This document shows, in pieces, positions 9,597 through 20,079 of a DNA stretch of 64,000 nt. Positions within the stretch are counted from its first letter, which is position 1; each line of letters begins with the position of its first letter. Below the pieces are notes generated by a model. It had not been told where the DNA came from. It did no database searches and saw only the letters and a program-made list of their open reading frames with translations. This DNA is from Pleurotus ostreatus/Saccharomyces cerevisiae fusant. Lineage: Eukaryota; Opisthokonta. The stretch covers positions 539,471-603,470 of the forward strand of contig JAMQCK010000001.1 in assembly GCA_024196135.1 (NCBI GenBank). The letters run 5' to 3'. Made by a program: the position numbers and the translations under genes.

Positions 9597-11676
9597 GAAG
9601 TCATCGTTTATCGCGGTGAGCGTCAGGAGCAAGCGGGCCGGACATGCATCCGCGCCGAGATGGTGCACGATCACCTGACAAGCTGGACGCGCTTGCATGC
9701 CGCGACACGTTCGACGACATTTCATTGCCCGCTGGGGCCCATCCGCGCGTACATCGAGCTGTATGGCGATAGGGTTAATGGGATGCTGGATCAGAGGCGC
9801 CGATAAGAGTTCAGGTTTGATTCTGGCAGCGCAGTTCCTGCAAGGACGGAAGATGGTCGAGTTGCAGGAACGAGGGTCAACTGCGGCTGAGGAACGACGA
9901 AAAACAGTACATCGACGAAGCAAAAGGGAAGGGTCTTCTTCAGCCTTCCCTTTGCTTGAGGCACACATATGCAAAGCCCTGGATCCTCTTGAGACACACG
10001 CATCCGACTTGCTTTACGTGTGTCCCGTTCACCGGCCCCATAGGGGTTCGCGGTCCTCTTGAGTTCGAGGTACCAGGGCTTGCGCTGGGGTAAGAGACGT
10101 GCAGAAGGTCATTGACTGAATTTTGGAGTTTAATTTGAGCTGGAGGGTATTTCGGAGTTTGCCGAATGGTGTAAAATGAAGAATCAGCTTTGCATGCAGG
10201 TCTATCAAGTCCTTGTCGCCTAGTAAAATGTACGTAGCTGTGGACTCCTCTATGCAGGACCCTGAGGGTCCTCGAAGGAGAGAAACGAGGTCGAACACTG
10301 GAGCTTCAGCAAGTTGATGCACGTGACTCTGATCAATTACGCCCACAAGGACACACAAATTGAAGAGGATCGGCACCAGCAAGCTTCGCGAAAGAAGGCT
10401 CACAGATCCCAGTGCCATCAAGCACAGGAAATCTCCTGCCAAGGCTTTGATAGCCACACAACTCTCGCATGTGGCATAGCGTACTAGTAGAAGGGCCTCG
10501 CGCATGCTAAATCCTCATCACTCTCCGCCGTCTTTGCATGTGTCCTCCTTCGATTATCTTGCTGCCCTCCGCGAGAGACCGCTCGGTCACAAGCGTCCGG
10601 CCCACGGTATCATCATGATCACCGACTGTGGGCGCACTTCGATGTTGGTGGTTGTCAATGTCAACTGGTGCCATGGAAAAATGCCTTTATTGAAAGCAGC
10701 ACGCAGCACAGTGCAGCCGCGATGTGGGGGGGGGGAAGCATCCTACCTCGAGGCGCGCGCTACCGGTGTCTGCTCTGAAGAGGGTGAATGTTGAGAGCAA
10801 GCGCCGCCGATAAGCCGGTCCGGCAGTCCGGCTACGCGATCGGTCGCGGCGCGATCAAGTATCCGCCCGATCGCGATGAGCAACCGCAAATGAACGCCTC
10901 CCGGACGTCGGCGACAGTCTAGCTCAAGTAGCCGCCCAGCGACCTCGCGCCTGCGCTTATCGCCGCCCACGACGACCCAGCCGACATACACGCCCCGGCA
11001 ACCTCGGATAGCAGACCCAAGCCCTCGGACCCCAAGACAATCAAGCGAGCCTGAATTACTTTCGGGATCGCGGAGGCAACGACGGGTCGTGCGGACAATA
11101 CACTGCGCACGCGATCACGCAAATTCTGGGCGCTAACGCCCCGCCAACGGGGAAAGGGCCTCCACCTGGCCGCGGGCAATATATAAGAGCGCGCGCCGCC
11201 TGTCACAAGGACTCGGACCCCGCCTTCATTTCGCCGCGACCAACTCGCGACGCGACGCGTTCTAGCCCGCCTGTGCTTCATTTCGGTCTCTTCATCGTCC
11301 TGTATCACCACCCTACCTCAAAATACTCCTTATTCACGCCCAGCACGCACCCGAGAGCTAGTTCAACGTCTTTGCGGCTATCTTTCCTGCTTATGTGCGT
11401 TGCACGCCGTCTACCCTGGACCGTTCACTGAGCTCCTCGCAGATAACACCTTAACCGGCGCCTCTTCACGCTCGCACTCTTTTCCAAATATCTGCGTGAT
11501 ACGTCGCCCGTAATCCATAATGCCTTCGTATCTCGGTAAAGAGGACCCTCTCGAGTGAGCATAGCTACGCGTCATACGTCCTGTCAAGTCCTTACGCCAT
11601 CCCCAGCGCTCTATGCCACCACTTCAACGTCCAACGAGTACGATGCACCGAGACGACTCCCCCCACGACCCTCGAC
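9597..11676. other. Intergenic region between divergent genes
   Basis: Mostly non-coding as far as I can read. It contains one 158-codon open frame (10029-10505, minus), a G run near 10726-10734 and the promoter of the short Clp1-like gene, with TATATAAG at 11180-11187 and a long pyrimidine-rich leader. A spliced upstream exon within 11520-11612 is possible but did not join in frame. Confidence 0.5.
10029..10505 (-). CDS. Doubtful 158-aa open frame
   Basis: Starts at a real ATG and has hydrophobic stretches (LMALGSVSLLSRSLLVPILFNLCVLVGVI kept here only as a description of two nearby hydrophobic blocks, residues about 29-58). No family recognised, no splice structure, and composition is not clearly coding. 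It may be chance. Confidence 0.2.
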   Translation of the reverse strand: MREALLLVRYATCESCVAIKALAGDFLCLMALGSVSLLSRSLLVPILFNLCVLVGVIDQSHVHQLAEAPVFDLVSLLRGPSGSCIEESTATYILLGDKDLIDLHAKLILHFTPFGKLRNTLQLKLNSKIQSMTFCTSLTPAQALVPRTQEDREPLWGR

Positions 11677-12201
11677 ATGCCCGCCTTGAGCGACGCGAAC
11701 CTCCCCACCCACGTCCTAGCCATCACCCAACAAGACGGCAACGCGTCCGCCCCGCCCATCATCGTGCCCTTCAACATGCCCCGATTCGCACAGGGCTTCC
11801 GCACCGACCTTACCACCGCGCCCGACGAGCCCGCCACGACTTACTCTGCCGCCACGCAGACCGCGACCGTCCCCGTCGTCCCGCTCACCGTCCCACACGC
11901 GGCGTCGATTCCCCTGCTCATGCTCTTCGGGCTCGGGCTCGAAGCGGAGCCGAACATGCTCGCCGCGCGCCTGTTGCCGCCGCACGTCATCGAGGAGTTC
12001 CCGAACGCGGCCGCGATGGCGCAAGTGCTGTCGCAGCTCGGGGACGACCTGTTCAATCGGGTCGTGCGGTATAATAAGGGACTGTGGGCGAATGTGTTGG
12101 CGCTCGGCCTACGTGACGCGCAGCTCACAGGGCTGGTGCAGACCGCGTGGAATGTGGCGGCGGAGGCGCGGAGGATGCGCCAACAGTGGCCAGGGCATTG
12201 A
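11677..12201 (+). CDS. Short Clp1-like protein
   Basis: Single exon of 174 aa. It shares collinear blocks with the gene at 18906-20079: PTHVLAI against PTHMLAI, IPLLMLFGLGLE..LAARLLP against FPLLLGYLYVRD..LLRTLLP, and GLWANVLALGLRDAQLTG against GLWQNVCALGVSDDALWA. It lacks the first-exon segment and C-terminal tail of that gene. Clp1-like proteins are basidiomycete-specific; Clp1 itself is needed for clamp-cell formation after mating. Whether this short copy is functional is unknown. The ATG at 11677 is the first that opens this frame. Confidence 0.7.
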   Translation: MPALSDANLPTHVLAITQQDGNASAPPIIVPFNMPRFAQGFRTDLTTAPDEPATTYSAATQTATVPVVPLTVPHAASIPLLMLFGLGLEAEPNMLAARLLPPHVIEEFPNAAAMAQVLSQLGDDLFNRVVRYNKGLWANVLALGLRDAQLTGLVQTAWNVAAEARRMRQQWPGH

Positions 12202-13098
12202 TGCGCCAGCGTCCCTGATGCGCTAGTGCCTCGCCTACTTATGCGCTTGCGGTCCATCCGTTGATGCGCCTGCATCCCTCATCTCAATGCGGCAGCGGTC
12301 CGCTGGAATCCACGAACTTCGACAAAATGAACGGCGCGCACGTCGACGACGCCCAGCACGAAACGAATGTCTTGTCAAATCTTCCACCACTTATCATTAT
12401 TCGCGACCCCTTATACTAACGCCTACCACGCTTCATCACGCTATTTTCCGCTTCTAGCATTAATCTGGTCTTATGCGACCAGCTTCGTTCCGCTGCTTGT
12501 TATTCCCCCCATCAATAATCTGTTCTCGTCGTACTCTTCTGCCATATTCGTCCTTCTGCTTACGATTACCCATTATAATCCCTTACCGATTTCTCCACCT
12601 AATGACCGTACGTTGTCGTGTACTACCGTCTCTTGCTCATGCACATGTAGCACCGTATCGAGTAACGACACTCCGAATGTCAAACCAGGCGCTTATGCAG
12701 ACTGCAACGCTCATCTAAATCTCTGGCCCCACGAGTCAGCTCGACATAGGTGCGTAACGATGAACTGTACTACTTCCCCTCCTTTCGACGTCTGCTACCC
12801 CCTGTGCTCACATTGCAGATTGGTCTGAGAGGACCGCCGGTAAGCACACTGCTTGTCTCTGCCTTCTTTGGCTGACGATGTTCAACCTCGTCAGGAACGG
12901 CCAAACACCGAGCAACATGCCGTCGACGCGACACGCACGTCGGGGACGAGCGGTATATAAGGGGCAAGCCCTGCTGCTCAATGCTTCCCCTCTGGCATGG
13001 CAATTGAATAGTCTTTCTTCAACTCTCGCATTTTGCGAGGACATAGCCGTAACCTTCGAGCAGCAGCGTACAAATCATCAACGTGCGTTCATGTCTAG
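12202..13098. other. Intergenic region
   Basis: No supported gene. AT-richer than its flanks around 12370-12620. A TATA box (TATATAAG, 12954-12961) lies about 140 bp before the coding remnant that follows. Confidence 0.5.
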
Positions 13099-13609
13099 TT
13101 CCTCATCGAAGCTGATCTTGACGAGTTTGGTCAGCTTTGTTCAGGCGGCATTGCGACGAATGCGGCGAAGGAGAAGGTACGCTTGTCGCTCGCAGAAGAT
13201 TCTCTCTTCGAGCCCTTCGAGGATGCGATGCAAGCAGCCCACAACCGTCTAGATAACAGTACCGAAGATTGTCTCGTGCCGGTGGCGCGGTCTCGATTGA
13301 CTCTTCTACAGCCAACGCGATGGCGCCAGGGCTGTATGCGAAGGAGATCATCGACCAAGTGAGCCTGTGACGCCCTCAATTAAGGTTGTGGATAGGCACT
13401 GGGTCTTGGGTGGTGCTTTCTTCGAAAGGGCCGTCCGGTCGCAGGCTGGAGCGGCACGCATAGATCTGGGTCTCTACGACGTTCATGGTACGCTTGAGGC
13501 CTAATAATCCTCACTTCGCTATAACTTTGTTAAAGGACTCATGCATCATGGATGGCGGCGGATATGGGACTACCGTCTAAATCACCGCCTGATTTTGCGC
13601 ACTCAGTGA
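13099..13609 (+). pseudogene. Unrecognised multi-exon coding remnant
   Basis: Coding-like segments join in one frame: 13099-13258 (DLDEFGQLCSGGIATNAAKE, then FEPFEDAMQAAHNRLDN), 13312-13358 (NAMAPGLYAKEIIDQ), 13385-13487 (HWVLGGAFFERAVRSQAG) and 13536-13609 (GWRRIWDYRLNHRLILRTQ, stop). Introns at 13259-13311 and 13488-13535 are normal. The one at 13359-13384 would be only 26 bp, and no in-frame ATG precedes the first segment although ATG TCT AGT TCC occurs in another frame at 13091. These faults suggest a decaying gene or a missed upstream exon. Family not recognised. Confidence 0.45.
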
Positions 13610-14220
13610 ATGATGACTGAGGCATGCCAGCCGTCTTCGGGTTCGCCTGCTAGTTTGTCAACTCTTCACGTCCCTGCCATTCAATGAATTGCCCTGAAAC
13701 ACGTTCCTTTGACCTACTTCCATAATGGCAAATTGTGGTGCAGAATCAGGATAGCGGCCGGCAGCCTCAACAGAGTGCCAGTGAGACGAAGTTCAACCGT
13801 GTCGGCAACTGCCGAGGACGGAAGATGCCGGGTGGCGGCACGGCGCGCACCGCGTTCATCGTCCTTCCGATCCCTCAATTTCCCCCGCCGTTCCGATGAC
13901 GAGCTCGCGTTTTATCCCGAAGCCCTCCCTCTTCCGCGTCCGCCATCACTCGAACGATTGAACGGACTTCCATCTCGGGCACCTCTCAGCGTGCACCTGT
14001 TTATCATCTACGTCAAGGTGAAATCACACGGCGGAAGCGGAGGCGCTGTGAGACCCGTGCTATTCGCGAGGACTATCATACGGCTGCTACTCGACTCATA
14101 ACTGCATTCACCCCTCGAACGACGCCCTCGCCGCTGAAATCGAGTCAAGGTGGGTCTCTGTTCAGTATAAGTGCCCGCTTGGTCGAGTTAGGGCGCTTGT
14201 TTACACCCATCAGTTAGATC
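13610..14220. other. Intergenic region, promoter of the NADH dehydrogenase gene
   Basis: Nothing coding that I can support; open frames here have no homologous-looking content. Confidence 0.6.
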
Positions 14221-16442
14221 ATGCTTGCAGTCCGAAGTATCCCCCGTGCACCGGTCAAGTCCGCGTACAGTCGCGCGTTCAGCGCCTCAGCAAGCTGCTC
14301 AAAGGAACGGCTTGTGATTCTGGGTTCTGGCTGGGGTAGCTACGAAGTCCTACGCGGAATCGACAAGAAGCGATGGGGTGCGTAATCCTCACGATATGAG
14401 TGGCCCTTGAGAGCTGGTGAAAGGGAAGGGATACTAAGGCGCTAATCCTTTATTATCAGATGTCACTGTCGTCTCGCCGAACAGCTACTTCAACTTCACG
14501 CCTCTTTTGGCTTCGTGCTCCGTCGGTACCCTCGAGTTGCGCTGTGCCACCGAGCCTGTGAGGCGGTATGCACCGCAAATTGTAAGGCTTTCTTTCGCTT
14601 TCAGCAGATGAGTCCCTAATAGCCTTGCTATAGACGTCATACCAGGCTTGGTGCGACAGCATAGACTTCAAGAACAAGACGTTGAAATGCGTGAGTAATT
14701 TGAGGCAAAGTGTGCATAAGCTCTACGTACTGAACCTTGTGCTCGAAAGATGCCTTCAACACCGCCGGTCCACCCGCGTAGCGAGTCGCGGGTGCCCTCG
14801 ACCTCTAGCACGTCGGAGTCGACAACAGACCGCTCGCAGACGCCTTCTCCGTCATACTCGCCACAGACGGATACACCACCGCCTGCTTCGAACGTTGCAT
14901 TCACCATACCGTACGATCGTCTTGTTATCGGCGTCGGCGCATATTCACAGAGTACGTCGTTCGACACATTTGTGGCACGAATGGCACTGATGCTTACTGC
15001 TCCTTTGCGCAGCTTTCAACACGCCGGGCGTAAAGGAGAACGCGCTTTTCCTGAAGGATGTGCGCGATGCGCGTGCTATCAGGGCGAGGATCTTGGACTG
15101 TAAGTTGTCCTCTTCTCCCGTCATTGTGGCTAGAAGCCGACAAGGAACTGCAAAGGCTTTGAGCAAGCAAACCAGCCGACGCTTTCCGACATTGACCGCA
15201 GGAATCTATTGAATTTCTGCATCGTCGGGGGTGGACCGACTGGTGTTGAGTTTGTAAGTACACAGACTCCCATCTTCTCCATACGTATGGCCGTTCCACT
15301 ATCCTTGCTAACATTGCGTGATAGGCCGCAGAGCTGCACGACCTCATTCATGCCGAGATTCAGTCGCACTATCCGACCCTCGCAAGAATGGCACGCATCA
15401 CCTTGTACGATGTGGCGCCAAGTATCTTGGGGATGTTCGACCGCGAGTTGGTGAAGTGCGTCGTGTCTATTAAGGTCTGCAGTCGGGAAAAGATACTAAT
15501 TCATTGTCAGCTACACGGAAAACACCCTTCGCCGCGAAGGCGTCCGCATCCGGACTGGACACCACGTCGAGCGAGTCGAGAGGGTATGCTCCCCCTCCAT
15601 AACAACCCCCTCCCGCGTACTAAGCTCACCCCACCACCTAGGACCGCATGATCGTCACCGAACAGGGCGAAGTACCCTTCGGCCTCCTCGTCTGGAGCAC
15701 CGGCCTCGCGCCCAACCCGCTCGTCAGCTCGATCACGGAGCTGCAGAAGGACAAGAAGTCCGGAAGGACGATCCAAGTCGACGGGCATCTGAATGCTATT
15801 CGCGCGGATGGGACGCCGGATCCGAATATTTGGGTGATTGGCGATGCGGCGCAGGTGCCGGATGCGATTTTGCCGGCGACGGCGCAAGGTGTGTGCCAAT
15901 GTTGCGCATTTTGGAAGGGTTTCTGATGATTATCCGCCGCGCTCGCAGTTGCAAACCAGCAAGCGAAGTTCCTGACGAGGCAACTCAACCGCATCGCGAA
16001 GGACAAGTCCGTAGACCGCGTGTTCGAGTTCCATAACATGGGCTCGCTGGCGTACATCGGAAACTGGTGCGTGCGTTTCTTTGCTCTTCACCATATCATC
16101 CCCGCCCGGCCCCTCCACCCACAACCCCATCGCTCTTCGGCCAAATGCTCACCCCCTCCCAGGAAAGCCATCTACGACCGCGGCAGCTCGAAGAACGGCA
16201 ACGGCGACAAGCCCGCGCCCTTCACGAAGGAGACGGGCCGCGTCGCCTGGCTGCTCTGGCGCTCGGCGTACTTCACGCGCACGCTGAGTGTGCGTAACAA
16301 GATCCTGGTGCCGTTTTATTGGTTCCTCAACTGTGAGTATCTGGTGCCAGTGGCGCTGCTCGGGCTGCAGTCTCGCAATGAAAGATGAAGCTGACCGCGT
16401 TGCCTTGTAGGGATCTTCGGGAGGGACCTCACGAGGTTCTAG
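14221..16442 (+). CDS. Type II (rotenone-insensitive) NADH:ubiquinone dehydrogenase
   Basis: Twelve exons: 14221-14377, 14460-14581, 14634-14690, 14750-14951, 15013-15099, 15156-15253, 15325-15455, 15511-15583, 15642-15888, 15949-16066, 16163-16332 and 16411-16442 (497 aa). It is a single-subunit mitochondrial flavoenzyme that passes electrons from NADH to ubiquinone without pumping protons. The N-terminus is Arg/Ser/Ala-rich like a mitochondrial presequence. Two Rossmann motifs are present: [14 protein letters not shown] (FAD, about 31) and [17 protein letters not shown] (NADH, about 227). Family blocks include [29 protein letters not shown] and [10 protein letters not shown], with an aromatic amphipathic C-terminus. 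No EF-hand insert is seen. A Ser/Pro/Thr-rich insertion of about 45 residues lies in exon 4. Internal or external membrane side cannot be decided. Confidence 0.95.
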
Positions 16443-16973
16443 TATATAGCATAGACAGTCCCGTAGCTCACGGACCATTCATTACAACTATAGAGCGACA
16501 GTTCGGCGTAATACATTGACACTCACTCAAGCTGCTGCCATCTAGCAATGCGAGCCGGTGTTCAGGAAAATGGATGACCGGAAGAAGTGCCTGTGTGCGG
16601 TTGACTGACAGAGCACCGGTAGTAGCGAGCCGGTCTGACTAACTTACCGGAAAGGTGTACTCCGAGCTTCTGAGCATGCTGCGTTCATATCCTCTGGAGC
16701 GTGCTCGGAAGAGGGCTGGGCTGGGTCGAACGTGTTGAAGCATATGCTCGCCACGTGGTTTCGACCATAAAGTGGGTTGCTACGGGCGCAATGCGCTTTC
16801 TGTTTCCTCCTTTCACCATCGTCTTCGCTTCTCGGGCTCAGAGCTTCATACTGCTAGGTCTTGACACCTCTGCTCTTACCTAGACGTGCCTTATAACGAA
16901 CTAGATTCTGGACGCACACTCTACTCGCTCTTCAACTGATTTTTTCGTGTCCGGCAACCCACCTCTCTTCATC
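16443..16973. other. Intergenic region
   Basis: Several ACCGGT or CCGGT-type short palindromes around 16550-16660; otherwise the promoter of the next gene and nothing coding. Confidence 0.6.
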
Positions 16974-18384
16974 ATGTCGTCCTCAAACTCGAAGAAAACT
17001 GCTCTCATCACTGGGTGGGTCTTCCGAGACTGCCCGAAATGCTTACAGCCTGAGCTCGTAGTTCTCCGTATTGACTCGGCCCTGCAGGTGCAGCTCGGGC
17101 ATTGGCGCCGCTCTCGCTAAGGAGTTCCTCACTCAAGGTACGAAACCGTTCACACTACAGTGTACTGCACAAGAGAACTGACAGGACCCTGCTCATCGCA
17201 CAGGCTTTCACGTCATCGCCACTGCGCGCAGGCCAGAGGTCCTGAGTGACCTCGCTGCCTTGGGCGCGACGACCATCGCGCTGGATGTCGCCAGCGACGA
17301 GTCGGTCGAGCGCGCGAAGGATGAAGTGGTTGCTTTGACAGGCGGCAGGATCGACATACTGGTCAACAACGCGTAGGTCCACTTTTCGAATATGTTTCTC
17401 GTGGTCTCCTGCTAACTTGTTGCTCGTCTCACAGAGGAATGTGTACGTACACCTAGTCGGTGATTTGCCTTCAGACTGGGTACTCAATCTTTCCACGTAG
17501 CCGAAGGCCACAGCCCCGCCGCCGACCTCGACCTCGCGAACGTGCAGGCCATGTTCAACACCAACGTCTTCGGCGCCATGCGCATGGTAAAGGCCTTCGT
17601 CCCGCTGCTCGTCGCGTCCGGCGGTGACGCGCGCATCGCGAACCTGGGCAGCGTGTCGGGCGTGATACCGTACCCCTTCGCTTGCGTGTACGCGTCGACG
17701 AAGGCCGCGTTGCACTCGTATAATGATACGATTCGGGTGGAGTTGGCACCGTTGGGGTGAGTTTGGCTCAATGTTCTGCTTGCGCGTTGGAGTGTTCTGC
17801 TTGTGTAGATGTGAAGCTTCTGATGACGGTACTGACTCGATTGTAGGATCAAGGTCATCAACGTGAGCATTTCGAGCCTGTTTGTTAGGCGTCCCCGCTG
17901 ACCAATTGTCATTCCATAGCTTTGCACAGGCGGTGTGCAGTCGAACATCACTCGTCAAGCACCACCACGGCCACTCCCAGAGACCTCGTTCTACAAGCCG
18001 TTGGAGGAGCACATCCTGAAGATTCGCAGATCAACTGTGGAGAGTACGTACTCCGCCAGGCGGGACTAAGCCTGTGCAGATGAGATAACGATGCTGACCT
18101 TCCGTACTTCTAGGTGAAGCTCTCCCCGCCGCGGAGTACGCGAACCTAGTCGTGCGCGAGATCACGAAGCCAAAGCCACGTCCTTGGTTCTGGGCGGGGT
18201 CAAGTTCGTTGAAGGTCTGGTTTGTCAGCACTTTCCTGCCCCGGTGGTTCATGGTAAGCACTGCGATAGATTCCTCACGAGGTCGAGACGAACTCACAGA
18301 AATTGATAGGATGTGACCTGGACCAAGAGGTTCAGCCTTGTAGCACTGGTTGCGAGCACGGCGGCGCAAAAGAAGATTGCGTAG
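16974..18384 (+). CDS. Short-chain dehydrogenase/reductase, Ayr1-like (1-acyl-DHAP reductase type)
   Basis: Nine exons: 16974-17014, 17088-17137, 17204-17372, 17435-17442, 17501-17756, 17847-17862, 17920-18043, 18114-18253 and 18310-18384 (292 aa). Classical SDR motifs: TGCSSGIG cofactor loop (split by intron 1), DILVNNAG, LGSVSG with the catalytic Ser, and YASTK with catalytic Tyr and Lys. The C-terminal part (PWFWAGSSSLKVWFVSTFLP) resembles the lipid-droplet/ER Ayr1 branch that reduces 1-acyldihydroxyacetone phosphate with NADPH. Exon 4 is only 8 nt and supplies the G of NNAG; exon 6 is 16 nt. Substrate is inferred from resemblance; other acyl-ketone reductions are possible. Confidence 0.88.
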
Positions 18385-18905
18385 ATTATGGGTTGTGGTG
18401 TCATAGAGGTCTTGTCCAATGGATTGTCATATACCATCTTGTCTCTCGAAAAAGGGAGAACAAGTCGCTCGCAGCATCACACCGAAGATGTACAAGTTCG
18501 CGTCCTCTTCGAGGAGGCCCGCGCAGCAGATGATTATTGCCATAAGAGTCATAGGGGGTATGAGACGTGCACAAAAAGGAGACGCATAGTAAAGCATACA
18601 ACATATGTAGAAGAAGAACGAAGTCAGTGGTGATAATACAGTAATTGACTGACGAATAATGATATGCACGATGTCCATTGTGATGATGAACGTCTAAAGT
18701 GGTGGGAGGGCGTATATTACCATCCCGCGAGGAGCGAAGCGATAGTCCTGACTCCCGTATTCTCCCCGAGGGAGGGCGTGCCCTGGTAGGCAGCAGAAGC
18801 GCCGGAGCGCCGTAATGTACTCGGCGGACCATGGAGGCGAGCCGGTGTGGTGACCGTGGTTGTCATCGACCGATACGATATGCGGGGGTTCCATCCCGAG
18901 GCAAT
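18385..18905. other. Convergent intergenic region
   Basis: Separates the stops of the reductase (plus) and the Clp1-like gene (minus). No gene seen. Confidence 0.6.
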
Positions 18906-20079
18906 CTATGACGAGGTAATGGGATGCGAGGACACGCCGTTGCAGACAGGCCTCGGGCTCGCAGACACCCTCGTCTCGCGCTCCAAGCCCAGCCCAAACC
19001 GCTCTGGCGCGCGCGTCGCCACGGCGATCGCCGCGAGGAGCACCTGCCAGGCGAGCTGCATCGTCGCCCACAGCGCGTCGTCGCTCACGCCCAGCGCACA
19101 CACGTTCTGCCATAGCCCGTGCACGCGCCCGACGTGCGCGATGAGAGCCGAGGGTGTGTACTTCGTCCCGATAGCACGCGCATATGCGGCGAGAGGGAAA
19201 TCCGCCGCCTCCTCTTCTTCAGACAGGGATGGAACAGGCTCGGGCAGAAGCGTGCGCAGGAGGCCATCCGCATCGCGCACGTAGAGGTAGCCCAGCAGCA
19301 GGGGGAACTGCGCGGGCACAGGGAGGGAGATCGCGCGGACGGGAAGGGCGAGCGCGGCGGGGACAGTCGAGATGAGATTTTCGCGTGCGGGGGCGAAGGG
19401 CGGGAGGCGCGCGCAGTGCGCAGCGAGGACGGCAGAGTGAACGGGAAGTAGCTGAACCTTGCGCGGCGCGCCATTGGCAGGCGGGGGGCCGTGGATGGCG
19501 AGCATGTGGGTGGGCGCAGAGGCGGCGCGGTCGTTGACGATCACGGCGAGCTCGCGCGGAATTTGCGACGCGGGGGCGCAGGGCACGCGGACGCTCTGCA
19601 CGACTTGGAGCATTCTATGTGATAAGATTCGTCAGTTCAAGCCCAGGAGGGAACAAAGGGATGCTAAAAACGCACCTTGGACCCAATTGATCCAATGCAT
19701 TGCGCACAAAGGGGGCGTTTGTTACTTCCCCGACGGCGCGGAGGGCTTCGGGGGACACGGGCGGAAACGTCGGACGTCTCAGCTCGCGCGGGAGCTGGAT
19801 CGGGGTGGTGGGGACGGTGGGCGTCGCCGGGGCAGTCGCGTCGGCCATCTCAATGTCGTTGATCGAAGGAGAGGGGCTCGCGCTTGCATGGTGATGGCGC
19901 ATATGATCGAGGCTGGTGCGCGGGGTCGTGACCAGCTTCGGGAGGCTCGTGCGCTTGTGCGCGGCCTTTGCGGCGTGCTCGACGCGGGTGCGGCGCCGCT
20001 TCTGCTGCTCGGCGCGCGAGCGGCGCAGGCCCGTCGGGGCCTTGTTCTCAGTGTCTGCCTTCAGAGTGCGGAGGACCAT
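18906..20079 (-). CDS. Clp1-like protein (clamp-connection regulator family)
   Basis: Two exons, 20079-19676 and 19614-18906 (370 aa), close to the length I recall for mushroom Clp1. The N-terminus is basic and Lys/Arg-rich after MVLRTLKADTENKAP, possibly nuclear, then a Pro/Thr linker. Exon 2 begins MLQVVQSVRVPCAPASQIPR and carries PTHMLAI, FPLLLGYLYVRDADGLL, GLWQNVCALGVSDDALWA and a C-terminal tail. Clp1 in Coprinopsis and Ustilago acts downstream of the mating-type homeodomain genes in dikaryon development. The family call rests on remembered resemblance plus the internal paralog at 11677-12201, not on a search. Confidence 0.6.

Noticed and set aside
10726..10734. Poly-G run as a regulatory or quadruplex feature
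   Set aside because: A single short run without partner G tracts; no support beyond composition.
13359..13384. A 26-bp intron in the remnant gene as a normal intron
   Set aside because: Too short for the introns of this genome (about 45 bp and up); treated as evidence for decay or a wrong model.
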